From the NCBI GenBank assembly GCA_937928405.1, contig CALFWZ010000114.1:37923-101922 (forward strand): a stretch of 64,000 bases of DNA, read 5' to 3'. The position numbers and the translations under genes were made by a program. Below the pieces are notes generated by a model. It did not search any database, was not told where the DNA came from, and saw nothing but the letters and a program-made list of their open reading frames with translations. Source of the stretch: an uncultured Saprospiraceae bacterium. Lineage in GTDB: Bacteria > Bacteroidota > Bacteroidia > Chitinophagales > Saprospiraceae. Within the stretch, counting starts at the first letter, position 1. The number at the start of each line of letters is the position of its first letter. This document shows, one piece after another, positions 1-7,405 of the stretch.

Positions 1-415
1 TTTTGTTGAAGAGAAAATTGAAGTTGCTCAATTTTTTTTAAAACCAGTTTCAAATATGCAACAGTTTTTTTCTTAATGGAACACCCTAGCTAATAGCAAG
101 AATCATTTTTAATCTTTCCCTGTTTTACTTTGTAGACTTAATTCTCAAACCCTGATTCGCATAGATTAATAGAAGCGTTGAAATAGGAAATGGAGTAGGA
201 GAATGGGAGCCCTACTGATTTATGAAAGTAAGTACAGAATAATTTAGTTAGATGCTTTTGCAACCAATAAATTCTTGTAACTTTGGGCCTAGAGAATAAC
301 TTTACTCTCCAAACTAGAACTTTCCATTAATTTTTAACAAATATTCACCATCGTGATTGATTCTTGACTATGAGAATTATTCAGCTGGTTTAAACTTCTA
401 TAATTAAGGTAAATT
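1..415. other. Intergenic region upstream of prs
   Basis: No gene is supported here on either strand. The stretch is AT-rich. It holds a GAAGTTGCTCAA word at 20-31, related to a motif seen in other gaps of this window, and a promoter-like pair at 258-285 that probably serves prs. No tRNA-like or long hairpin structure was recognised. Confidence 0.6.
258..285 (+). promoter_or_regulatory. Candidate Bacteroidota-type promoter for prs
   Basis: TTG at 258-260 is followed after 17 bases by TAACTTTG at 278-285, matching the Bacteroidota -33/-7 pattern TTG...TAnnTTTG. Transcription would start near 290, giving prs a leader of about 125 nt. Matched by eye only. Confidence 0.5.
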
Positions 416-1348
416 ATGGGTACGGTAAAACTGTTTTCAGGAACTAATTCAACATATCTCGCTGAGAAGATCGCCGATTATTACGGTTACTCATTAGGCA
501 ACAAAACCTTAATGAAATTTTCCGATGGAGAGATGCAGCCGGTAATTAACGAATCAGTGCGTGGATGTTATACTTTTTTTATTCAATCTACCTTTGCTCC
601 TACGGATAACCTCATGGAGTTGTTACTGATGATTGATACGGCTAAGCGAGCTTCCGCTGAATATATTATTGCTGTCATCCCTTATTTTGGTTATGCCAGA
701 CAAGATCGAAAAGATAAACCCCGTGTACCCATTTCTGCTAAGCTGATTGCCAACCTCTTACAGGCGGCGGGCGCTAATCGGATTATGACGATTGATTTTC
801 ACTCTGATCAGCTCCAAGGTTTTTTTGATATTCCCGTGGATCATCTTAAAAGCGAAGCGATCTTTATTCCTTATTTAAAGAAGACAGATTTATCGAACGT
901 AACGTTCGCTTCTCCAGATGTAGGAGGTGTCAAACGGGCGCGTACTTATGCCCAGTATTTTCAAAGAGATCTAGTAATTTGTGATAAATACCGAAAGAAA
1001 GCCAACGTAGTAGCTGGAATGACTGTCATCGGAGATGTAAAGGATGCAGATATTATTTTAGTAGACGATTTGGTGGATACTGCTGGTACGCTTTGCCGAG
1101 CCGCAGATATTATCATGGATAAAGGAGCCAAAAGCGTAAGAGCTTTGTGTACACATCCTGTCTTATCAGGCGATGCTTATAAAAATATCGAAGCTTCTAG
1201 TATCGAGGAGGTGATTGTTTGTGATACCATCCCCTTAGCGCAAAGCTCTCCCAAAATTAAAGTGCTTTCTACCGCTAAACTTTTTGCACGAGCGATCCGA
1301 AACACCCACGAACACCGTTCTATTTCAGCTTTGTTTGTAGAAGGATAG
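416..1348 (+). CDS. prs: Ribose-phosphate pyrophosphokinase (PRPP synthetase)
   Basis: Cytosolic enzyme making 5-phosphoribosyl-1-pyrophosphate from ribose 5-phosphate and ATP for purine, pyrimidine, His, Trp and NAD synthesis. The 310-residue length is normal for class I enzymes. Visible landmarks are the FSDGEMQP segment near residue 35, the ATP-binding loop YFGYARQDRK (90-99), the catalytic-region DFHSDQ with His129, and the PRPP-binding loop VDDLVDTAGT (216-225). The ATG at 416 gives the expected N-terminus. It is followed by rplY on the same strand, which has its own -7 box, so it is probably a single-gene unit behind its own promoter. Confidence 0.97.
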   Translation: MGTVKLFSGTNSTYLAEKIADYYGYSLGNKTLMKFSDGEMQPVINESVRGCYTFFIQSTFAPTDNLMELLLMIDTAKRASAEYIIAVIPYFGYARQDRKDKPRVPISAKLIANLLQAAGANRIMTIDFHSDQLQGFFDIPVDHLKSEAIFIPYLKKTDLSNVTFASPDVGGVKRARTYAQYFQRDLVICDKYRKKANVVAGMTVIGDVKDADIILVDDLVDTAGTLCRAADIIMDKGAKSVRALCTHPVLSGDAYKNIEASSIEEVIVCDTIPLAQSSPKIKVLSTAKLFARAIRNTHEHRSISALFVEG

Positions 1349-1444
1349 TCAATGACTTTTAAGCGCTTACTGCTCGTGTAAGAAGAAGCTGTCTTAAATT
1401 TACATTTTTGCGCTAAAATACTAGGCAATTTCCCTCAAAACTGT

Positions 1445-1452
1445 TATCTTTG
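1445..1452 (+). promoter_or_regulatory. -7 promoter element of rplY
   Basis: TATCTTTG is a perfect match to the Bacteroidota -7 consensus TAnnTTTG, 55 bases before the rplY ATG. No well-placed -33 TTG was found, so the assignment rests on the -7 box and position. Confidence 0.55.
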
Positions 1453-1507
1453 CAATCATTTTGGGGAAAATCTCCAATTTTGGTCTAAAATTTCAAATAG
1501 ATATATA

Positions 1508-2137
1508 ATGGAATCAGTAGTAATCAGTGCTAATGCTCGTCCAGTAACGGGAAAAAAAGGTACGAAAGCAACTCGTCGGGAAGGTTTAGTTCCCTGTGTG
1601 ATTTATGGTGGAAAAAAAGTGATTCACTTAAGTGGACGCGCCCTAGATTTTCGGGACTTGATTTACACCCCTGCCTTTAAGCTTGCTGAAATAACAGTGG
1701 ATGGTACTACCTATAAGTGTATCCTAAAAGATATTACCTTTCATCCAGTAACAGATGAAATCATGCACATGGATTTCCTAGAGTTAGTAGATGGTAAGCC
1801 ACTAAAAGTAATGATTCCAATCCGTTTTGAAGGAGTTGCTCCTGGTGTAAAAACAGGTGGTCGCTTAAATCAGAAAGTGCGAAGAGTAAAAATTAAAACA
1901 ACACCAGATAATTTAGTGCCAGAATTATTAGTAGATATTTCTGAATTAAAACTAAACGAATCTGTTCGGGTACGTGATATTCAAGTAACGGATAAGATGG
2001 AAGTGATGACTTCCATGAGTATTCCAGTTGCTACGATTGAAACACCACGTGCTTTACGTAGTGCAGCAGCAAGTGAGGATGCAGCAGAAGAAGGAGCTGA
2101 AACTGCAGAGGCAGGAGCAGAGGCAGCAGCTGAATAA
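1508..2137 (+). CDS. rplY: 50S ribosomal protein L25/general stress protein Ctc
   Basis: A 209-residue member of the long (CTC/TL5) L25 family, which binds 5S rRNA in the large ribosomal subunit. The N-terminal part, including the conserved VIYGG segment and the FHPVTDEIMHMDFLEL strand region, is the 5S-binding beta-barrel. The second domain follows from about residue 95. The last 25 residues are an Ala/Glu-rich low-complexity tail, common in Bacteroidota homologues. It has its own -7 box upstream and a strong intrinsic terminator immediately downstream, so it looks monocistronic. Confidence 0.96.
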   Translation: MESVVISANARPVTGKKGTKATRREGLVPCVIYGGKKVIHLSGRALDFRDLIYTPAFKLAEITVDGTTYKCILKDITFHPVTDEIMHMDFLELVDGKPLKVMIPIRFEGVAPGVKTGGRLNQKVRRVKIKTTPDNLVPELLVDISELKLNESVRVRDIQVTDKMEVMTSMSIPVATIETPRALRSAAASEDAAEEGAETAEAGAEAAAE

Positions 2138-2164
2138 GAAAAAATGCTTCTTTAAAATAAAAAG

Positions 2165-2196
2165 AGAGATATTGGGACAACCAATATCTCTTTTTT
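2165..2196 (+). terminator. Rho-independent terminator after rplY
   Basis: A perfect 11-bp stem (AGAGATATTGG at 2165-2175, CCAATATCTCT at 2181-2191) encloses a 5-base loop and is followed by a run of T to 2196. Confidence 0.9.
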
Positions 2197-2249
2197 AGTT
2201 TTACGCATATCGTTTTGGCCTGTGTACTTAATTCATTTAAAATAAAATT

Positions 2250-3023
2250 ATGCGCCTTACGCTTATCCAAACCAATCTTCACTGGGAAGATCCCGTAGCC
2301 AATCGCAAGATGTTTAGCTCCAAGTTTGCCAACTTAACTGGCAAAACAGATTTAGTGGTTATCCCCGAAATGTTTACCACCGGCTTTAGCATGCGATCAA
2401 AAGAATTGGCTGAGACGATGGATGGACCAACAGTTTCTTGGTTGCGGGAGTCGGCAAAAAAAATAGGAGCGGTCATTACTGGTAGTATGATTATTCAGGA
2501 AGAAGAAAGTTTCTATAATCGATTACTATGGGTAAATCCGAACGGTGAAATTATTCACTATGATAAAAAACACCTTTTTACGCTGGCTGGTGAACAAAAG
2601 TATTTTATGGCGGGGACAGAGCGGATGGTGATTGATTATATGGGGTGGAAAATATGTCCTTTGATCTGCTATGATCTACGATTTCCAGTCTGGTCTAGAA
2701 ATACAGAAGATTATGATCTCCTGCTTTATGTGGCTAGTTGGCCTGATCGCCGTCGCGAAGCTTGGCAGACATTGCTCAAAGCACGAGCCATTGAAAATCA
2801 GTGTTATACCATCGGTGTTAATCGGGTAGGAGAGGATGGCTCAAAATTAAGTTATGTAGGTGACTCTACCTTGATTGATTTTGCTGGAAAATCACTTCTA
2901 GCAGCTGAAAAAATTGAAGGCGTATTTACGATGGAAATATCCCTATCAGACCGACAGGATTTTATTAGCAAATTACCTTTTCTTGCGGATCGAGACCAGT
3001 TTAGTCTAAATTCCAATGCTTGA
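2250..3023 (+). CDS. Nitrilase-family amidohydrolase (omega-amidase/YafV-like)
   Basis: A 257-residue cytosolic C-N hydrolase. The nitrilase triad is visible: Glu40 in VVIPEMFTTGFSM, Lys107 in HYDKKHLF, and the nucleophile Cys140 in PLICYDLRFPVW. The MFTTGFSM and YDLRFPVWSRN contexts are typical of the omega-amidase branch (YafV), which hydrolyses alpha-ketoglutaramate and similar amides as metabolite repair; that substrate is inferred from family resemblance. It follows the rplY terminator and has no obvious perfect -7 box. Confidence 0.88.
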   Translation: MRLTLIQTNLHWEDPVANRKMFSSKFANLTGKTDLVVIPEMFTTGFSMRSKELAETMDGPTVSWLRESAKKIGAVITGSMIIQEEESFYNRLLWVNPNGEIIHYDKKHLFTLAGEQKYFMAGTERMVIDYMGWKICPLICYDLRFPVWSRNTEDYDLLLYVASWPDRRREAWQTLLKARAIENQCYTIGVNRVGEDGSKLSYVGDSTLIDFAGKSLLAAEKIEGVFTMEISLSDRQDFISKLPFLADRDQFSLNSNA

Positions 3024-3133
3024 TTTTTATTTAAAATAAAATAATACGTTTTTTTAATATATTCGTATTGAAGGTTTTTATCCAATATTCCCAAAAGTAC
3101 AACGTTTGTTTCTTATCTATAAAAACTGATTAC

Positions 3134-3679
3134 ATGCTAATGAAAATATTGGGTACTTCTTCCTATCTGATGTCTGGGGCTATCATCCTATTGTTTTTAA
3201 GTGCTTGTTCCGCACTGCGTCCCGTTGATAGTAGCATTCCACAACCTCGTAAACCTCGTAGCTCCACTTCCCGTAATAGTCCTTCGACCAGTATTTCTTC
3301 TCTTCGAACCGATATAATTCAAACCGCTCGTAAATATAAAGGCAGCAAATATAAATACGGTGGAACGACCCCTAAAGGATTTGATTGTTCTGGTTTTACC
3401 GCTTATGTCTTAATGAAAAACAAGGTGGATTTAGAACGAAACTCCAGAGCACAGGCAAAACAGGGAAAAAAAATAAGAACCGCAGCAGCACAACCAGGGG
3501 ATTTACTTTTTTTCGGATCAAGAGGAAAGGTAACTCATGTCGCAATTATTACAGAAAACAATTCCAACGGACTGAAAGTCATTCACAGTACTTCTTCTAA
3601 AGGTGTCATCGAACAAAACATTACCCATTCTGATTATTGGCAATCCCGCTTATTATTCGCTCGAAGAATACTCGACTGA
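3134..3679 (+). CDS. NlpC/P60-family cell-wall hydrolase, lipoprotein
   Basis: A secreted C40 cysteine peptidase, expected to cut peptidoglycan stem peptides between D-Glu and the diamino acid. The N-terminus is a lipoprotein signal peptide ending in LFLSAC, so the mature protein should be lipid-anchored in the envelope. A Ser/Pro/Arg-rich linker leads to the catalytic domain with FDCSGFTAYV (nucleophile Cys) and VTHVAIIT (His). The ATG at 3134 was preferred over an upstream TTG because it puts the signal peptide at the start; ATG 3140 is an equally good alternative. Single-domain, with no SH3 or SPOR module. Confidence 0.88.
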   Translation: MLMKILGTSSYLMSGAIILLFLSACSALRPVDSSIPQPRKPRSSTSRNSPSTSISSLRTDIIQTARKYKGSKYKYGGTTPKGFDCSGFTAYVLMKNKVDLERNSRAQAKQGKKIRTAAAQPGDLLFFGSRGKVTHVAIITENNSNGLKVIHSTSSKGVIEQNITHSDYWQSRLLFARRILD

Positions 3680-3798
3680 GGACAAAAAAATGAGTATATT
3701 CGCCCTTAGACTTTTCCAAATTAGACCACTATCATAAATGTGTCAGTAAGTTTGAGATAGACTAGACTTATTATGGACACCGAAAATAGTACAACAAG

Positions 3799-4374
3799 AT
3801 GATTAATTTAATTTTATTCGGCCCTCCGGGCTCGGGGAAGGGAACCCAGGCGTTAAAACTCGTCAAAAAATTTAAACTTGTTCACATCTCAACAGGTGAC
3901 TTATTTAGATTTAACCTAAAAAATAATACACCTCTTGGAATCGAAGCTAAAAAATATATTGATAAAGGGGCTTTAGTTCCAGACAAGGTAACGATCAAAA
4001 TGCTAAAAGCTAAGGTGCTCGAAAATCCAAAAGCAAAAGGATTTATCTTTGATGGATTTCCTCGCACCAAAAAACAAGCAAGCTCACTAGATCGTTTTTT
4101 GAAAGGGATGGAATCCGAAGTGACCAAATTAATTATGTTGGATGTGCCGGATGCTGAATTGGTACGTCGATTAAAAGAACGAGGAAAAACTTCTGGTCGA
4201 GCAGATGATAAGAGTAAAAAAATTATCCTTAATCGACTAGCTACCTACAAAGAAGAAACAATTCCTGTTTTTACGCATTATCTAAAAAAAGGAAAATCTA
4301 TCAAAGTCTGGGGCGTAGGAGATATGGAGATGATTTATAAAAGATTATGCTTAGAAATTAAAGAAGCAAAATAA
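3799..4374 (+). CDS. adk: Adenylate kinase
   Basis: Catalyses ATP + AMP to 2 ADP in the cytosol. The 191-residue protein begins with the P-loop GPPGSGKGT (8-16), followed by the AMP-binding region STGDLFR and the FDGFPRTKKQA segment. The LID between about 125 and 145 is short and has no zinc-binding cysteines, so this is a short-type enzyme, as is usual in Bacteroidota. It lies 119 bases after the NlpC/P60 gene and upstream of obg. Confidence 0.96.
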   Translation: MINLILFGPPGSGKGTQALKLVKKFKLVHISTGDLFRFNLKNNTPLGIEAKKYIDKGALVPDKVTIKMLKAKVLENPKAKGFIFDGFPRTKKQASSLDRFLKGMESEVTKLIMLDVPDAELVRRLKERGKTSGRADDKSKKIILNRLATYKEETIPVFTHYLKKGKSIKVWGVGDMEMIYKRLCLEIKEAK

Positions 4375-4471
4375 AAGCCATTTATCCAATATTCAATTTT
4401 GCACAAGTTTTCTTTCATAAATTGAACCCTCTAAATAAAGGCCACTAACCATTCTAAGGGTCATTCCTACG

Positions 4472-4520
4472 AAGGCACAAAGAAAAAAGCGAAAGGAAAA
4501 CTTCGCATTCTTTGTGCCTT
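4472..4520. repeat. Palindromic intergenic repeat upstream of obg
   Basis: AAGGCACAAAGAA (4472-4484) and TTCTTTGTGCCTT (4508-4520) form a perfect 13-bp inverted repeat. An imperfect inner stem, GCGAAAG/CTTCGC, continues the hairpin. The CTTTGTGCCTTTGTGGC text just after it resembles the CTGCGTCTTTGCGATC text near 63915. There is no T-run, so it is a repeat rather than a terminator. Confidence 0.7.
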
Positions 4521-4550
4521 TGTGGCAAAAGCAATTAAACAACCAAACTT

Positions 4551-5561
4551 ATGTCTGATCGAAATTTTGTTGACTACGTAAAAATCTGTTGCCGTTCAGG
4601 TGCAGGCGGTGCAGGTTCTATGCATTTTCGCCGAGATCGACTGACGGCAAAAGGTGGTCCGGATGGTGGTGATGGAGGTCGGGGTGGACATATCATTTTA
4701 CGAGGTAACAAGCAACTGTGGACTTTACTGAGCTTAAAATACCAAAAGCATGTCATCGCCAAACCTGGAGAGAATGGTGGCGAAAGTAATAGCACTGGAG
4801 CCGAGGGTGCAGATGTTATTTTGGATGTCCCTTTAGGGACAGTAGCGAAGGATGTGGAAACGGATGAAACATTGTTTGAAATCACCCAAGATGGCGAAAC
4901 GCAGATTATCGTAGCGGGTGGGCGCGGAGGAAAAGGAAATTCGCACTTTAAATCTGCTACCATGCAGTCACCTCATTTTGCGCAGCCAGGAGAACCGGGA
5001 AAAAAAGAATGGAAAATTTTAGAACTAAAAGTGCTGGCTGATGTAGGGTTGGTCGGATTTCCTAACGCAGGCAAATCTACCTTACTTTCTGTTATCACAG
5101 CCGCCAAACCAAAGATTGGTGCTTATGCCTTTACTACGCTGACCCCTAATTTAGGAATCGTTCAATACCGAGATAATCGTTCTTTTATCATGGCGGATAT
5201 TCCTGGGATTATTGAAAACGCGCACGAAGGAAAAGGATTGGGGCATCGTTTTCTGCGACACATCGAACGGAATGCTTTATTGCTATTTATGATTCCGGTA
5301 GATACCGAAGATATTCAAAAGGAATATGATGTTTTACTAAACGAACTCAAGCAATACAACGAGGAAATGCTCGACAAACCTCGGATGCTCGCTCTGACCA
5401 AATCTGACTTAATCGACGAGGAATTAAAAGAGCTTTTGTTGCCAACCATTCCCAAAGATATTGACCATGTTTTTATTTCTTCGGTGGCACAACTCGGCCT
5501 GACAGAGTTAAAGGATGAGGTTTGGAAGCGACTAACCGAAGATGAAGCAGCCAACGCTTAA
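4551..5561 (+). CDS. obg: GTPase ObgE/CgtA
   Basis: Essential ribosome-associated GTPase acting in 50S maturation and stress control. Residues 1-158 form the glycine-rich Obg fold (repeated GGxGG motifs). The G domain follows with GFPNAGKST (169-177, G1), the TLTPN switch, DIPG (216-219, G3) and LTKSD (G4). At 336 residues it ends after the G domain and lacks the OCT extension of Gram-positive homologues. Separate from adk by a 176-base gap that carries a palindromic repeat. Confidence 0.96.
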   Translation: MSDRNFVDYVKICCRSGAGGAGSMHFRRDRLTAKGGPDGGDGGRGGHIILRGNKQLWTLLSLKYQKHVIAKPGENGGESNSTGAEGADVILDVPLGTVAKDVETDETLFEITQDGETQIIVAGGRGGKGNSHFKSATMQSPHFAQPGEPGKKEWKILELKVLADVGLVGFPNAGKSTLLSVITAAKPKIGAYAFTTLTPNLGIVQYRDNRSFIMADIPGIIENAHEGKGLGHRFLRHIERNALLLFMIPVDTEDIQKEYDVLLNELKQYNEEMLDKPRMLALTKSDLIDEELKELLLPTIPKDIDHVFISSVAQLGLTELKDEVWKRLTEDEAANA

Positions 5562-5569
5562 TTAGCGGT

Positions 5570-5785
5570 GTTCGAAAGATTAAAAAAGCGAAAAATATTG
5601 AATGTTGAATATCCAATAAATCAATATTGAATAAATAATATAAATAAGTTGTCGAAAGCTTAAAGATGATGGATTTCTTTCAATCAGGCCATCAGTCATA
5701 GATTTTTGGTACTGCAGTTTTATTCAATATTGGAAATTCGAGATTGAATATTCAATATTCTTAGTTTTTCTGAAATCTTTCGAAC
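5570..5785. repeat. Fold-back palindromic element, left of the kinase-RapZ gene
   Basis: Perfect 12-bp arms GTTCGAAAGATT (5570-5581) and AATCTTTCGAAC (5774-5785) bound the element. Inside each arm lie AT-rich inverted arrays built from AATATTGAAT, TTGAATATCC and ATTCAATATT units (5592-5633 and about 5720-5760). The centre (about 5640-5715) is unrelated. No ORF is present. Confidence 0.8.
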
Positions 5786-5825
5786 AACCCTGACTCTTAA
5801 TTGATCCTGAGCAACCACCCATTCT

Positions 5826-7271
5826 ATGAAAGAAAATACCATTCAAGAAAAAATAAAATCCCTCTATGAATCTTGGGCAGGCGAAATGGTTACAAGTATT
5901 CTACCCCTTACTCGAACTGCGTCTAATCGTAGTTATTTTCGAATTACTAGCGCCCATAAAAAAGCCATTGGGGCCTATGGTCCCGATCCTAAAGAGAATG
6001 CGGCTTTTGTTGCTTTTACCAAAGATTTTCATCAAAAAGGATTGTCCGTACCGGAATTGTATGCGGAGGATTTATCGCAACAAATTTATATTCAGGAAGA
6101 TTTAGGAGCGACCACTTTATATAGTTTTTTATTACAAAACAAAGAAGGTTTTTCGGAAGCTTTAATGGGAATGTATAAAAAAGTATTGGCTGGACTTGCG
6201 CGTATACAGGTGGAAGGAACCAAAGATTTGGACTATTCGGTAGCTTATCCTCGATCTGATTTTGATCGGCAATCCATGCAATGGGATTTAAATGGATTCA
6301 AATATTTTTTTCTGAAATTAGCCGGAATTACTTTTGACGAGCAGGCACTAGAAAATGATTTTAATACCTTAATGGATTTTCTACTTTCGGCCGATCGGAA
6401 TTATTTTATGTACCGTGATTTTCAAGCGCGGAATATCATGTTGAAAAAAGGAGAACCTTATTTTATCGATTATCAAGGTGGAAGAAGAGGTGCTTTACAT
6501 TATGATCCGGCATCTTTGTTGTTTCAGCCGAAAGCAGGAATTCCTTTTGCTATTCGAGAAGAACTCGTCGCCTATTATTTAGACGTGATTGCTGCCATGA
6601 TTCCTGTTGATCGAAAAAAATTTATGGATCATTTTTATGGGTACGTATTGATTCGACGGATACAAGCTTTTGGTACTTATGGACAACGAGGACTACACGA
6701 ACGTCGAGCCTATTTTATGAATGGTTTGCCGATTGCCTTACAAGATATAAAATGGGTATTGGATCATAAAGAACTTCCCATTGAGTTACCAGAATTATTG
6801 CGGGTGCTTCGATTGGCGATCGCAGATCCCCGTTTTCAGCCTGCTGGCGCCCAACCCAATAACGAATTTTTAACCGTTCGGGTCAATAGCTTTTCTTATA
6901 AATTTAACCATCCAGAAGATCCTTCCGGTAATGGTGGTGGTTTTGTTTTTGACTGCCGTTTTGTTCATAATCCTGGTCGGTATGAGCCATATAAAAAATT
7001 AACGGGTCGCGACGAACCTGTCATCACTTTTCTAAAAGAGAATAGTAACATGGCAGATTACCTCAATAATATTTATCAGATTGTAGACGAGGCCGTAGAA
7101 AATTATATCGAAAGAAGTTTTACAAACCTCATGGTCAGTTTTGGTTGCACTGGAGGACAACATCGTTCGGTATACGCAGCCGATATGCTCGCCGCTCACC
7201 TACGAAAAAAGTATGGCGTAAAAGTGATATTAAACCACATTAGGCAAGAAGCGAAAGGCTGGAAGAATTGA
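5826..7271 (+). CDS. AmgK-like sugar kinase fused to RapZ C-terminal domain
   Basis: A 481-residue two-domain protein. Residues 1 to about 335 form an aminoglycoside-phosphotransferase/choline-kinase fold most like AmgK, the anomeric MurNAc/GlcNAc kinase of cell-wall recycling: NRSYFRI (34-40), QEDLG (90-94), catalytic YRDFQARN (Asp198, Asn203) and metal-binding Asp215 in FIDYQGG. The usual His of HRD is Tyr196. Residues 349-481 match the RapZ C-domain, with GCTGGQHRS (440-448); in E. coli RapZ this domain senses GlcN6P and binds the GlmY/GlmZ RNAs. No MurU-like nucleotidyltransferase gene is adjacent. Kinase substrate and sensing role are inferred. Confidence 0.87.
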   Translation: MKENTIQEKIKSLYESWAGEMVTSILPLTRTASNRSYFRITSAHKKAIGAYGPDPKENAAFVAFTKDFHQKGLSVPELYAEDLSQQIYIQEDLGATTLYSFLLQNKEGFSEALMGMYKKVLAGLARIQVEGTKDLDYSVAYPRSDFDRQSMQWDLNGFKYFFLKLAGITFDEQALENDFNTLMDFLLSADRNYFMYRDFQARNIMLKKGEPYFIDYQGGRRGALHYDPASLLFQPKAGIPFAIREELVAYYLDVIAAMIPVDRKKFMDHFYGYVLIRRIQAFGTYGQRGLHERRAYFMNGLPIALQDIKWVLDHKELPIELPELLRVLRLAIADPRFQPAGAQPNNEFLTVRVNSFSYKFNHPEDPSGNGGGFVFDCRFVHNPGRYEPYKKLTGRDEPVITFLKENSNMADYLNNIYQIVDEAVENYIERSFTNLMVSFGCTGGQHRSVYAADMLAAHLRKKYGVKVILNHIRQEAKGWKN

Positions 7272-7274
7272 GAA

Positions 7275-7348
7275 TCAATATCCAATTTCAAATATTCAAT
7301 TTCGAATATTCAATATTGATTTATTGGATATTCAACATTGGATATTTT
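7275..7348. repeat. AATATTGAAT-family repeat, right of the kinase-RapZ gene
   Basis: An AT-rich array of TATCCAAT, ATTCAAT and CAATATTG words. Positions 7307-7348 are the reverse complement of 5592-5633 with 40 of 42 bases identical, so the kinase-RapZ gene sits between inverted copies of one repeat. The array may also act as a transcription end for the two convergent genes. Confidence 0.8.
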
Positions 7349-7405
7349 AACAAAATAGCGTTTATCTCAACTCCTGATTGACATTATTAATTCTTCATTA
7401 AAAAG

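Noticed and set aside
1..415. tRNA or small RNA gene in the first gap
   Set aside because: No cloverleaf-like arms or strong hairpin with T-run could be found.
4574..4963. Minus-strand ORF of 129 codons inside obg
   Set aside because: It is antisense to a clear obg gene and has Pro/Ser-rich content produced by the complement of glycine codons; no independent support.
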